Positions 8,439 to 15,736 of a stretch of DNA of 34,655 bases are shown here, piece after piece (the first letter of the stretch is position 1; every line of letters begins with the position of its first letter). Location: the NCBI GenBank assembly GCA_023248745.1, contig JAHFDZ010000030.1:1-34655 (forward strand), given 5' to 3'. A program made the translations under genes and the position numbers. This stretch comes from Myxococcales bacterium (GTDB lineage Bacteria > Myxococcota_A > Polyangia > Polyangiales > Polyangiaceae). The notes under the pieces were generated by a model. It ran no database searches and was not told the origin of the DNA. It saw only the letters and a program-made list of their open reading frames with translations.

Positions 8439-9626
8439 GTGCGCGAGTCTCAACCTTTTTCCCTCGCCAAACGTCAACTCGAAATCGATCGCGCGCGCCT
8501 GCGCGAGTTCCCTTTTTTGCTCGCGCACAAGTGGGCACGCATGGCAGTTTCGCCGTTGGCCTTGCTGCGCGGAAGCGCGCCGCTTTACTACGAACTGATC
8601 GCAACGGATCCGCTTCTCAAAGACGGACCAAGCGGCCACGGATGGATCGTTGGTGACGCGCACATCGAGAATTTTGGTGCGTATCGGGTCGAAAGTCCTG
8701 GGGCAGCATCAACAGCAACCTTCGACGTCAATGACTTCGACGAAGCAACCCTAGGCATGTGGCACACAGACGTACTGCGTCTAGCAACCAGTGCGATTCT
8801 TGGCGCTCGATCGTTCGGCATCACTTCCGAAGAGGCAATCGGCCTCGCAAAAAATCTTCTCGACGCGTGGTCTCGCGCCGCATTCGATGGCGCGCGTCTC
8901 AAAGAACCGCCACCGTCCGTCGCACGCCTGATGAGGCAAGTTCAAGCGCGCACGCGCCTTCAATTTTTGACCGACCGCACCGAGCGCATGAGCAAGTCGC
9001 GACGGTTCGTTCGGGGCGAGCGGTATCGCAACCTCACGAAAGAGATCGTCAAGTCGGTGAACCATGTTTTGACGGACTACCAACAAGGCCTGCCAAAGAG
9101 TGAACGACCTGACGATGCTCAGCTCGAATTGCTCGATGCCGCGCTACGGATCGCGGGAACAGGGTCTCTCGGTGTGTTGCGCATCGCAGCGCTCACGCGA
9201 GGCAAGGGTGGCCATGGCGGTTCGTGGATCATCGACATCAAAGAGCAGCGCAATCCTTCTGCGCCAGGAGACGCACCGAAGCTTGCGCCGGCGGATCGCG
9301 TGATCTCCGCAATCAATGCGTGCCTTGTAAGGCCTCCGCGTCTGGTCGGAAGCGCGAAGCTACGCGACCGTTCGATGCTCGTGCGGAGGCTGGCGCCACA
9401 GGAAGACAAGCTCTCTTTTCGCAAGATCGAGCGCATTGAGTTGCCTGCGCTTGCGATGCATCTCGGCCGCCTTTTGGGTCGTGTGCACGCGCGAGGTCGC
9501 AAAGGGAAAGCCGCGCGCTGGAGCGAGAGTGATCATCGCGAAATTCTCGAACGCGCAATCTATCTCGCGGGCGTCCACGAGAGCATGTACCTGGCGCTCC
9601 CAACAACGCTTAGCCAAGTTCGTTAA
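8439..9626 (+). CDS. DUF2252 family protein
   Basis: 395 residues from a GTG at 8439, 22 bp after rmlB. The family signature is clear. GDAHIENFGAY is at about 72-82, and FDVNDFDEA at 95-103 is followed by DVLRL at 111-115. These resemble the phosphate-binding and catalytic loops of kinase-like (aminoglycoside phosphotransferase-type) folds. A late LGRLLGRVHARGR segment is also typical. The biochemical role of DUF2252 proteins is not established to my knowledge, so a phosphotransferase function is only an inference from the fold. No signal peptide is seen. The last codons overlap the end of the next gene, which lies on the other strand, and both stops share the palindrome TTAA at 9623-9626. 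Confidence 0.85.
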   Translation: MRESQPFSLAKRQLEIDRARLREFPFLLAHKWARMAVSPLALLRGSAPLYYELIATDPLLKDGPSGHGWIVGDAHIENFGAYRVESPGAASTATFDVNDFDEATLGMWHTDVLRLATSAILGARSFGITSEEAIGLAKNLLDAWSRAAFDGARLKEPPPSVARLMRQVQARTRLQFLTDRTERMSKSRRFVRGERYRNLTKEIVKSVNHVLTDYQQGLPKSERPDDAQLELLDAALRIAGTGSLGVLRIAALTRGKGGHGGSWIIDIKEQRNPSAPGDAPKLAPADRVISAINACLVRPPRLVGSAKLRDRSMLVRRLAPQEDKLSFRKIERIELPALAMHLGRLLGRVHARGRKGKAARWSESDHREILERAIYLAGVHESMYLALPTTLSQVR

Positions 9627-10066
9627 CTATCTTTACGATTGCGGCGGCGCGTAACCATCACACACGTCGCAAGAAGCAATGCGCTATCGGCGAATGTCAC
9701 GCTTGAACATCGACACCTTCCGGGTGGCGGATTTGGAGGAATGTCCGCAACAACGACGCTGCAGCCCCGCTTCGACGTCGGAGTTGCCGCGCTGGCACCG
9801 CCACCATCGCCCGACCCACTCACTCCCGGCACCACGCACTTCATGTACGAAGCCTCTCGCGTCTTGAGCTGACCGTCGGGACCGGCCGATCCAAGAATGA
9901 CCTTCTGATACGTCGTCTTTGCGCAAGTTCCCGAACCACCGGTGGGCAGCTTGCAAGAGTCTCCCTCTTGCGATTTGCCCATGCAGGCGTCCATGGGGGG
10001 AGAATCAGCGAAGGCGCGAGATCCCCATGCAAGCGAGGCGACGAATACAACGAGCGCGAGCTTCAT
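9623..10066 (-). CDS. Small exported Cys-rich protein with MYXO-CTERM-like tail
   Basis: 147 residues. A signal peptide covers residues 1-20, with Ala-Phe-Ala before the likely cut. The mature part has spaced cysteines in a pattern DACMGK..GDSCKLPTGGSGTC (residues 26-48), suggesting a small disulfide-bonded domain. A Gly/Ser linker follows (82-99). The C-terminus combines Gly-Cys at 101-102, further cysteines at 118 and 120, one hydrophobic span at about 126-139 and an Arg-Arg-Arg cluster at 140-142. This is the layout of the myxobacterial C-terminal sorting signal (Cys motif, membrane span, basic end), although the Cys-to-span spacing is longer than I would expect. It probably ends up on the cell surface or outer membrane. 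The function is unknown. Confidence 0.7.
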   Translation of the reverse strand: MKLALVVFVASLAWGSRAFADSPPMDACMGKSQEGDSCKLPTGGSGTCAKTTYQKVILGSAGPDGQLKTREASYMKCVVPGVSGSGDGGGASAATPTSKRGCSVVVADIPPNPPPGRCRCSSVTFADSALLLATCVMVTRRRNRKDS

Positions 10067-10180
10067 CCCGTCATCATCGCGCCTTCACTACGCGTGCGCA
10101 AAAACATTCACACGCTTGATGGTCAAATGCATTGACCTTGTCGCTCCGCGAGAGGTCATAGCTCTGGTAAGAAGCACGTC

Positions 10181-10660
10181 ATGCCGCTCGATCCCTATTT
10201 TGTGGCCGATTGTCCATACGGGCCTGAAGGCCTTCTTCTCGATGAAGTCTTGCGCATCGACCGCGACGAGAGCCTTGTGATCGCGCGCATGCCAACACAC
10301 GACGACTTGCCGCTCACACGAGAACAGCGCACCCATCCCATTCGCCATCCTCGCCACGTGTCAGGTGGCCTCATGGTGCACATGACCGGCATGGTGGCGT
10401 TCGTCCACGCCTTCTACGTGCTCGACCTTCGGCATCACGACGGCTGGATCGGCTACGGCGGACGAATTCACTCCGCACGCTTTCGCGCGCTCGCGAAGCC
10501 GGGGGAGCCTCTAACACTCGAATGCAAGGGGTCGCAAATTCGAAAAGGATCGCAGAGTGTGCTGGCGCGCTACGCGTTCCGATTTCTCCAAGGCGAGACT
10601 CTTGTCTACGAAGGCGACCAAACCGCAATGTGGTCGCTCGTGAAAAGAGACGACGTCTAA
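10181..10660 (+). CDS. Hotdog-fold protein, FabZ-like
   Basis: 159 residues, the size of a single hotdog domain. The segment HPRHVSGGLMVHMTGMVAFVH (residues 65-85) aligns by eye with the FabA/FabZ motif, in which a His precedes a Gly-rich turn and a long central helix. The end of the protein has the alternating pattern of a hotdog beta sheet. In FabZ the helix carries a catalytic acidic residue (Glu or Asp) in the Glu-Ala-x-Ala-Gln context. Here the equivalent stretch reads Met-Val-His-Met-Thr-Gly, so classic hydroxyacyl-ACP dehydratase activity is doubtful. It may act on an acyl-CoA or acyl-ACP in another way, or be a polyketide-type dehydratase relative. It is divergent from the small exported protein and probably monocistronic. 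Confidence 0.55.
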   Translation: MPLDPYFVADCPYGPEGLLLDEVLRIDRDESLVIARMPTHDDLPLTREQRTHPIRHPRHVSGGLMVHMTGMVAFVHAFYVLDLRHHDGWIGYGGRIHSARFRALAKPGEPLTLECKGSQIRKGSQSVLARYAFRFLQGETLVYEGDQTAMWSLVKRDDV

Positions 10661-10667
10661 GGCTCAA

Positions 10668-10737
10668 GCCCCAAGCAAGGGGCAATGCGCAAAAAATGAC
10701 GCGAGCGGGAACATTCCTGCGACATCCGCAACGCAGG
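10668..10737. terminator. Two short hairpins in a convergent gap
   Basis: GCCCC/GGGGC (10668-10672 and 10679-10683, 6-nt loop) and CCTGCG/CGCAGG (10716-10721 and 10732-10737, 10-nt loop) fall in the 84-bp space between two genes that end towards each other. Neither has a T run. They are possible weak terminators, supported only by position and pairing. Confidence 0.3.
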
Positions 10738-10744
10738 CGCCTCC

Positions 10745-11584
10745 TCAGGCTCGATAAGCGAGCGTGATGCGTCCCACTCCCTGAGGCTCGAGCTCCCACA
10801 AAGCCGCGCTCGTATTGAGTGCGTTACCAGGACAAGTCCACGGTTCAACGCATACGAAGTCGCGATCGGGCAACGTCCAAACGACCCAAGTCTTCATCAA
10901 GTCGGACTCGATCGTGATCGGTGCGTTGTCGCACTGAAATGTAACGCTCATTGATCCGTGATCGAGAAGATGCAAATCCACTTCGCGATCGCCGAGCACA
11001 AGGGCTTCTTTCGCAAACGGACCGGTGCGCTTGGTCACATTGTCAAACACGCGTGTCGCAGCGGTTTCGAGGGCGAACGTCTCCTTTTGCGCGATCGCAA
11101 AGTAAGGATGAAATCCGAGCCCAAAGGGCATGACGGTCTTCGAACGATTTTCGATTTCTGCCAATATGTGTAGCGCGCCCTCGCTCACGCTGTACGCAAG
11201 CGTGAGTCCAAAATCCCACGGGTAGGCGCCGCGCGTGGCGTCGCTCGATTCGAGTAGGAGCTTCACGGTGTCTTGTCGTTGCTCAGCAACTTGCCAAGGA
11301 AGATTGCGCGCGAAGCCATGTTGCTTCAACGCACCGCTTAGCGAACCGTAAACCCACTTGTCGTTCTCAAGCTTGCCCGGCGTCGGAAACAGTACCGGGT
11401 TGCCACCGCGCACGTTCTTCGTCGGATCATCGAACGATTCGCGATCGAGAAAGAAGATTGACCTCTTGCCTACGTCGAACGCAGTGGCCATCCCGCCGCG
11501 ATTGGGCGCGATGCGCGCTCGCGTGCCACTGGCAGGATGCACGATCTCAATTTCGTAGTTGTGAGCGGTCTTGTCGGTAGCCAT
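10745..11584 (-). CDS. Aldose 1-epimerase family protein (hexose or hexose-6-phosphate mutarotase-like)
   Basis: 279 residues from the ATG at 11584. The open frame upstream adds 50 basic, low-complexity residues that overlap the previous gene, so the internal ATG is preferred. Family features are GGNPVLFPTPGKLEND near the N-terminal third, KQHGFARNLPW with the substrate-binding His, FGLGFHPYF with the catalytic His, and Val-Glu-Pro-Trp-Thr near the end with the likely catalytic Glu. The beta-sandwich fold catalyses interconversion of alpha and beta anomers of a sugar. The exact sugar cannot be read from the sequence. It starts 7 bp after the glutathione-transferase gene ends, so the two are almost certainly co-transcribed. 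Confidence 0.85.
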   Translation of the reverse strand: MATDKTAHNYEIEIVHPASGTRARIAPNRGGMATAFDVGKRSIFFLDRESFDDPTKNVRGGNPVLFPTPGKLENDKWVYGSLSGALKQHGFARNLPWQVAEQRQDTVKLLLESSDATRGAYPWDFGLTLAYSVSEGALHILAEIENRSKTVMPFGLGFHPYFAIAQKETFALETAATRVFDNVTKRTGPFAKEALVLGDREVDLHLLDHGSMSVTFQCDNAPITIESDLMKTWVVWTLPDRDFVCVEPWTCPGNALNTSAALWELEPQGVGRITLAYRA

Positions 11585-11591
11585 GCGCCCA

Positions 11592-12329
11592 TCATACGAC
11601 AGGCGCGGCGACCCGCCGGTGCTTTGCGTAGAGGGCCGAACGCCACTCGAAGAGCGCTGGAAATGCGCGAACCAACTCGTGCCGCGTGAAGCGCGCTCGC
11701 ATCGCAGGCTCGAGCGGGATGTAGCGATCGTCAATGGGGTTTACAAACTGCATCGCGCTCGCACAGACGATGTCCGCGTACGTGAACGTATCGTGCACGT
11801 AATCACGACCTCCAAGCGTCGATTCGACCGACCGAAGCCCCGCGTGAAAGCGATCGTGAAGTTCCTCCGCGGTCGTGCCGTATTTGCTCGCGACAAACCG
11901 GGTGCCCAAGCGTGCGCTCATGGCCCCGAGCGGCACCCAACGAAGGGCCTTTGGGAGTGATGCGATGGCAGCGTCGTCGTGTTCTTTAATCGCGAGCAAA
12001 ATGGACGCCCGGCCGGTATCGATAACGGGTTCGAGCTGCGCGTCGAGCGAGGTGATCGCATCGCGCACGCTCGCGGGAAAAAGCGGAGGACCGCTACCGT
12101 GCGTTTCGGCGTACTCCGCAATTGCGAGCGACTCGCGCACGGGGCCGGCGCTCGTGCACAAGAGCGGCACCGATACCCTTCCCTTCCAAACGCCCGAGCG
12201 CAAACGAAGCGCGAACTCTCCGATGAGCGGAACGTGCTCGTGCTCGCGAAAGGCAAGTCGATGATGAAGAAGCGCCCACCGTGCACGCTCTGACCAAGGC
12301 GAATAGGGGAGAACGTGCAAGGTGTGCAT
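11592..12329 (-). CDS. Glutathione S-transferase-like protein
   Basis: 245 residues from the ATG at 12329. A longer frame to 12383 adds 18 residues before the beta strand that opens the thioredoxin-like domain. The N-terminal motif LPYSPWSERARWAL has Ser where many bacterial GSTs have the catalytic Ser or Cys. The segment VPLL...VRESLAIAEY is the usual glutathione-contact region with cis-Pro and Glu-Ser. The C-terminal half is an all-helical GST-C domain with FTYADIVCASAMQFV, the conserved N-capping/hydrophobic-staple region. It is cytoplasmic. It probably conjugates or reduces a small electrophile with glutathione or another thiol, but the substrate is unknown. It is the first gene of a two-gene unit with the epimerase. 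Confidence 0.85.
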   Translation of the reverse strand: MHTLHVLPYSPWSERARWALLHHRLAFREHEHVPLIGEFALRLRSGVWKGRVSVPLLCTSAGPVRESLAIAEYAETHGSGPPLFPASVRDAITSLDAQLEPVIDTGRASILLAIKEHDDAAIASLPKALRWVPLGAMSARLGTRFVASKYGTTAEELHDRFHAGLRSVESTLGGRDYVHDTFTYADIVCASAMQFVNPIDDRYIPLEPAMRARFTRHELVRAFPALFEWRSALYAKHRRVAAPVV

Positions 12330-12401
12330 ACGACTGTCTTTGTCACGCGACACCGGTCGTTTCAAACCGCGGACGTGCTTCATTACCTGAGACGTAAAGA
12401 A

Positions 12402-12656
12402 CTACATCTGCAGAACCGATTTGAACATCTCTTGGACAAACGACGTCCGCGGACGAATGAGCGTGACGCGCTGAGCATGAATGGGAATGAGCACTGTGCT
12501 CCCCGACGCTCCGAATCCGGGAGCGTTGAGTGGATCGTCGGGAAATTTGTAATACTGGTCGCTTTCGCTCGAAGACATCGGCGCCGATGTCTTTGTCTGC
12601 GCGAGGGCTGGAGCCGACACAAACAACGCGACCGCAAGAACACGGATCATCTTCAT
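12402..12656 (-). CDS. Small exported protein of unknown function
   Basis: 84 residues from the ATG at 12656. A signal peptide (about 1-19, cut after Ala-Leu-Ala) precedes a short polar stretch and then a compact C-terminal block starting at Asp-Gln-Tyr-Tyr-Lys-Phe. This block is rich in Pro, Phe and beta-branched residues, and the tail is amphipathic (Phe-Val-Gln-Glu-Met-Phe-Lys-Ser-Val). There is no Cys in the mature part and no second hydrophobic span, so the mature part is about 65 residues, probably periplasmic. The start is fixed by an AGGAGG site just upstream. I recognise no domain. It lies 72 bp upstream of the GST gene on the same strand but probably has its own promoter in the 300-bp divergent gap. 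Confidence 0.65.
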   Translation of the reverse strand: MKMIRVLAVALFVSAPALAQTKTSAPMSSSESDQYYKFPDDPLNAPGFGASGSTVLIPIHAQRVTLIRPRTSFVQEMFKSVLQM

Positions 12657-12956
12657 AAGACCTCCTGTTTCCCGCGTTGGACACGTGCGCCGCGTCAACC
12701 TTGGGTTTGACTTTGTTGGCGTGTAGATTCGCGTGCATGGTGCTCTTTGCTATTTTTGAAACCACAAAACATTTGGCGGCCACATCGTGAACCTGTCTAC
12801 GCGAGCGGGGAACTTCACCGACCGCGCGCCACGGCGAGCGACCATGCCGAAGGTAACCAGCCGTTCTCCACGGCTCAGCTGGCGCAAGGGCGAATTGCGA
12901 TCAATACATCCTAGCCCGCAGCAAGGCGCTCGCTGGGTAGTTGAGAGGGAGCCAGA
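12657..12956. other. 300-bp divergent intergenic region
   Basis: This is the longest gene-free stretch in the window. It separates the small exported protein (-) from the lysyl oxidase (+). It holds an imperfect dyad, GTCAACC/GGTTTGAC with one bulged base, at 12694-12711. It also has an AT-rich patch at about 12745-12775 that stands out from the surrounding GC-rich DNA. A purine-rich ribosome-binding sequence, GAGAGGGAG, lies at 12943-12951 before the lysyl oxidase start. I see no convincing -35/-10 pair and no RNA gene. Confidence 0.5.
12661..12666 (-). promoter_or_regulatory. Strong Shine-Dalgarno site of the 84-residue exported protein
   Basis: CCTCCT on the plus strand reads AGGAGG on the minus strand, 4 nt from the ATG at 12656 and 10 nt from a second ATG at 12650. 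Such a perfect site is rare in this window. It decides the start against the longer open frame to 12698. Confidence 0.7.
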
Positions 12957-14174
12957 ATGGTACTCGGAGCACACGTGTCGCGAAGCGCTGAACATCTTCG
13001 TCGTATCGCAGGAGGCTGTTGCCTACTCGTCACCGCAAGCGCATGTACTTACGGCTACGTCACCGACAGCCAAAGTGGCGATCCGATCGGCGGCGCGACG
13101 GTTAGTTTCGACGCCCTGAAGGTGTCGGAATCGCACAAATCGGCGACAACCTTTTCCGGCACAAGCAAGGCCGTCAAGACGTGGAGCGCGAGTGACCCGA
13201 ACAGCGGTGGGCACGACGGTCTCTACTACCTCAATCCCAACGGACAAAAGAACGATGGCGATACAACTTCGGTGAGTGTCGCCGCCGGATGGCAGCGCGT
13301 GAAGATATCCAAGAGTGGATTTGACACAGCAATTTTCTATCGCGACCATCAGTACTCGGACACCTGCGAGACGTACGGCTCGCTCCCCTACCCGGACGCC
13401 AAGTACCCGATTAACCTCGAGGCATCGAAGCCCACCGGTGCAAAAACGATCTGCGTTCAGCAGGATTTTTCGCTCTCACCGAACACCTCAAACTACGAAA
13501 AGCAGCCCGATATTTTGGTCGATCCGCGATCGCTCAACGACAATCAAATCGCCACCAATGGCGACTGCAAGTACAAGGACGACAACGGCAAAGAGAAGCA
13601 GTACTCAAAATGTCTTCGCATGAGCGTCGGCACACCCAACGTCGGCGCTGGCGATCTTCACGTTCTCGGCGAACTCAACTTCTGGGGACGCGTCATTAAC
13701 GTTCGGCAGCGCGTCTACAAGCGCAATAGCGGCTATGTGGACCGGGAGATCCCCAGTGACTTCACCTATGAAGATGCGCTCGGACACAAGCACTTTCACT
13801 TCATGAACTGGACGAAGCTCCGCTTGCGCAAGTACGACGCCGCATGTCCGACGCAGGGCTGGAGCGGCTGTCCCGAGCTGAAGACCGGGCGCAAGATCTC
13901 ATTCTGCCTCGAGGACATCTACACCTTCGAATCCGGCATCGCGACGGGCAAGAAGTACAACTGCGAGGTTGAGAGCGGCTCAAGGGATATCTCGCAGGGC
14001 ATTTCCGTTGGCATGCAGGACGTGTACGCCAAGAGCGTCTACGGACAGGTCATCGACATCTCTGGTCTGGCCGCCGGAACGTACTGGCTGGAGGCCGAGG
14101 TCAACCCCGAACACATCATGACGGAGCGCGACTATTCGAACAACACCGCGCGCGTCACTGTGCAGATTCCATAA
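12957..14174 (+). CDS. Exported lysyl oxidase family protein with N-terminal carboxypeptidase-regulatory-like domain
   Basis: 405 residues. The hydrophobic leader ends in Thr-Ala-Ser-Ala-Cys30, a weak lipobox, so this is probably a lipoprotein. Residues about 33-120 resemble a carboxypeptidase-regulatory-like beta sandwich (GYVTDSQSGDPIGGATVSF at 33-51). The C-terminal part (about 180-405) matches lysyl oxidase. The copper-binding block is GHKHFHFMNWTKLRL, with His277, His279 and His281. GRKISFCLED carries Lys313, and VGMQDVYAKSVYGQVIDIS carries Tyr357; these correspond to the Lys and Tyr that form the lysyl tyrosylquinone cofactor in animal enzymes. VNPEHIMTERDYSNNTARV matches the typical family end. 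Known members oxidise primary amines, classically peptidyl lysine, to aldehydes plus hydrogen peroxide and ammonia. The bacterial substrate is unknown. The ATG at 12957 is supported by GAGAGGGAG, 5 nt upstream. It is a single-gene unit. Confidence 0.88.
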   Translation: MVLGAHVSRSAEHLRRIAGGCCLLVTASACTYGYVTDSQSGDPIGGATVSFDALKVSESHKSATTFSGTSKAVKTWSASDPNSGGHDGLYYLNPNGQKNDGDTTSVSVAAGWQRVKISKSGFDTAIFYRDHQYSDTCETYGSLPYPDAKYPINLEASKPTGAKTICVQQDFSLSPNTSNYEKQPDILVDPRSLNDNQIATNGDCKYKDDNGKEKQYSKCLRMSVGTPNVGAGDLHVLGELNFWGRVINVRQRVYKRNSGYVDREIPSDFTYEDALGHKHFHFMNWTKLRLRKYDAACPTQGWSGCPELKTGRKISFCLEDIYTFESGIATGKKYNCEVESGSRDISQGISVGMQDVYAKSVYGQVIDISGLAAGTYWLEAEVNPEHIMTERDYSNNTARVTVQIP

Positions 14175-14224
14175 GGTACCTAAGTTCATGATCGTCACGG
14201 CAGACCCCGGGGCTCGCGCTTACG

Positions 14225-14764
14225 CTAGGCCTCTTGCGGTGCGACGACACGCGGCTCGTCCCACCCGAACACAAGCGACTCCCTTGCTTCTCCTGCAAGG
14301 CACCTCCGCTCCTCGAGCGTCATTCCAAGCTTCGCAAGAAGCGCAGCCGACGCTTCATTGTCGGGCGACGTGATCGCCACGATCCGCCGGAGCCCAATCA
14401 CATCACGGCCATACTTGAGCGTCGCAGCCGCGGCCTCGCCTGCGTATCCCTGTCCGCGATACGCGGGCAAAAACGCAAAGCCGACGTCGACATCGGCAAG
14501 CGAGTCGCGCTTGATGAGCCCGCAGATACCGATCGCGGATCCATCGCCACGCCGCTCGACGAGCCACAACCCAAACCCGAGCCTATGGCACATCGCCCGG
14601 CCGCGTTCGACATAACCACGCGCGTCCTCGAGCGTGCGAACCCCTCGATCGCCGATGAAGCGTAACCACGCAGGATCGTTCAGAAGCTCAAGGAAAAATG
14701 GAGCATCGGTCTCGGCGAAGAGGCGAAATTGCAAACGGTCGGTTAGCAGTACGTAAGATTGCAT
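14225..14764 (-). CDS. GNAT N-acetyltransferase, RimJ/RimL-like
   Basis: 179 residues from the ATG at 14764. An upstream open frame adds 45 Arg-rich residues unlike the family. The protein begins with LTDRLQFRLFAETDAPFF, the usual first strand and helix of the RimJ/RimL subgroup. Acetyl-CoA-binding motif A is LPAYRGQGYAGEAAAATL. The helix-strand end NEASAALLAKLGMTLE is also typical. It is cytoplasmic, with an N-terminal amine or small-molecule amine as acceptor, not deducible here. It is divergent from uppP with 120 bp between starts, and convergent with the lysyl oxidase gene. Confidence 0.88.
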   Translation of the reverse strand: MQSYVLLTDRLQFRLFAETDAPFFLELLNDPAWLRFIGDRGVRTLEDARGYVERGRAMCHRLGFGLWLVERRGDGSAIGICGLIKRDSLADVDVGFAFLPAYRGQGYAGEAAAATLKYGRDVIGLRRIVAITSPDNEASAALLAKLGMTLEERRCLAGEARESLVFGWDEPRVVAPQEA

Positions 14765-14884
14765 GCGAGCTCTTCGGTAGCGCGTGAAGAAGTATGCGTC
14801 ACGCGGGCGCGACGTCTTACGCGCGAATTGAACAAGTCGAACGTTCATCCAGAGCCGCCTGCCCCACTGATACACTCCCCCAAC

Positions 14885-15709
14885 ATGAGCCCGCTTCACG
14901 CGTTCCTTCTCGGTGTCCTCGAAGGCCTCACCGAGTTTCTTCCCGTCTCTTCAACCGGCCACTTGTTCCTCCTTGGCCTCTGGCTCGGGCATGAGGACGA
15001 GGCCACCAAGGCGCTCGACATCGTGATGCAGCTTGGTGCGGTAATCGCAGTCGTCGTCTACTACCGTGCGCGCTTAGGGTCGATCGTACGCGGAGTAGTC
15101 AAGCGCGATCCCGCAAGCCTTCGACTCCTCCTTGCGCTCCTCATCGGATTCTTCCCCGCGGCGCTCGCCGGACTCGCCTTTCATAAGCGCATCAAGGCAA
15201 CACTGATGAGTGCGTACCCAATCGCAGGCGCATTGATCGTCGGCGGCATCGTCATGATCGCGATCGAATCGTATCGATCACGCCGGGGTGAAGAAGGGTT
15301 GAACGGCCTAGAACACATCACACCCAAGCGCGCGCTCATCATCGGCGTCTCGCAGTGTTTCTCGTTATGGCCCGGCGCTTCGCGATCGATGAGCACGATC
15401 GTTGGTGGTCAACTTTCTGGACTTTCTACTGCAACCGCTGCAGAGTTCTCGTTTCTCTTGGCGATTCCGACGCTGGGTGCTGCGACGGTGTTCGATCTGA
15501 TCAAACATGGTCACGAAATTATGGCGGCGCCGGGAGGAACGATCGCGCTAGCCATCAGCATGGGCGTGTCATTCCTCGTCGCGCTGTTGGTCATCGCGGG
15601 GTTCATCTCGTACCTAAAACGCTTTGGCCTGGCGCCCTTTGGGTGGTACCGGATCGTGCTTGGTTTGCTTGTGATCGTGCTTGTGCTTCGAAGCGCTTCG
15701 CGCGCGTGA
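14885..15709 (+). CDS. uppP: Undecaprenyl-diphosphatase
   Basis: 274 residues, normal for UppP/BacA. The enzyme dephosphorylates undecaprenyl diphosphate at the membrane and so recycles the lipid carrier for peptidoglycan and surface-glycan synthesis. Overproduction in other species gives bacitracin resistance. Both family motifs are present: EGLTEFLPVSSTGH at 13-26 and the PGASRSMSTIV loop after SLW, near residue 165. About eight hydrophobic spans fit the known topology. The ATG at 14885 is chosen because family proteins start a few residues before the first helix; 42 upstream codons are not family-like. The next gene begins 27 bp downstream, so uppP may lead an operon with the exported-protein/ECF-sigma unit. 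Confidence 0.95.
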   Translation: MSPLHAFLLGVLEGLTEFLPVSSTGHLFLLGLWLGHEDEATKALDIVMQLGAVIAVVVYYRARLGSIVRGVVKRDPASLRLLLALLIGFFPAALAGLAFHKRIKATLMSAYPIAGALIVGGIVMIAIESYRSRRGEEGLNGLEHITPKRALIIGVSQCFSLWPGASRSMSTIVGGQLSGLSTATAAEFSFLLAIPTLGAATVFDLIKHGHEIMAAPGGTIALAISMGVSFLVALLVIAGFISYLKRFGLAPFGWYRIVLGLLVIVLVLRSASRA

Positions 15710-15736
15710 CCGTCAGCCCGTTTCCCGTCGCATCCG

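Noticed and set aside
11585-11734. 50-residue N-terminal extension of the aldose epimerase
   Set aside because: It overlaps the end of the GST gene and is basic low-complexity sequence; the family domain begins just after the ATG at 11584.
14205-14212. CCCCGGGG palindrome in the convergent gap after the lysyl oxidase gene
   Set aside because: With no loop between the arms it cannot form a usable hairpin, and it is too short to argue for a binding site.
14765-14899. 45-residue extension of the GNAT protein
   Set aside because: Arg-rich, unlike the family, and it would overlap the start of uppP on the other strand.
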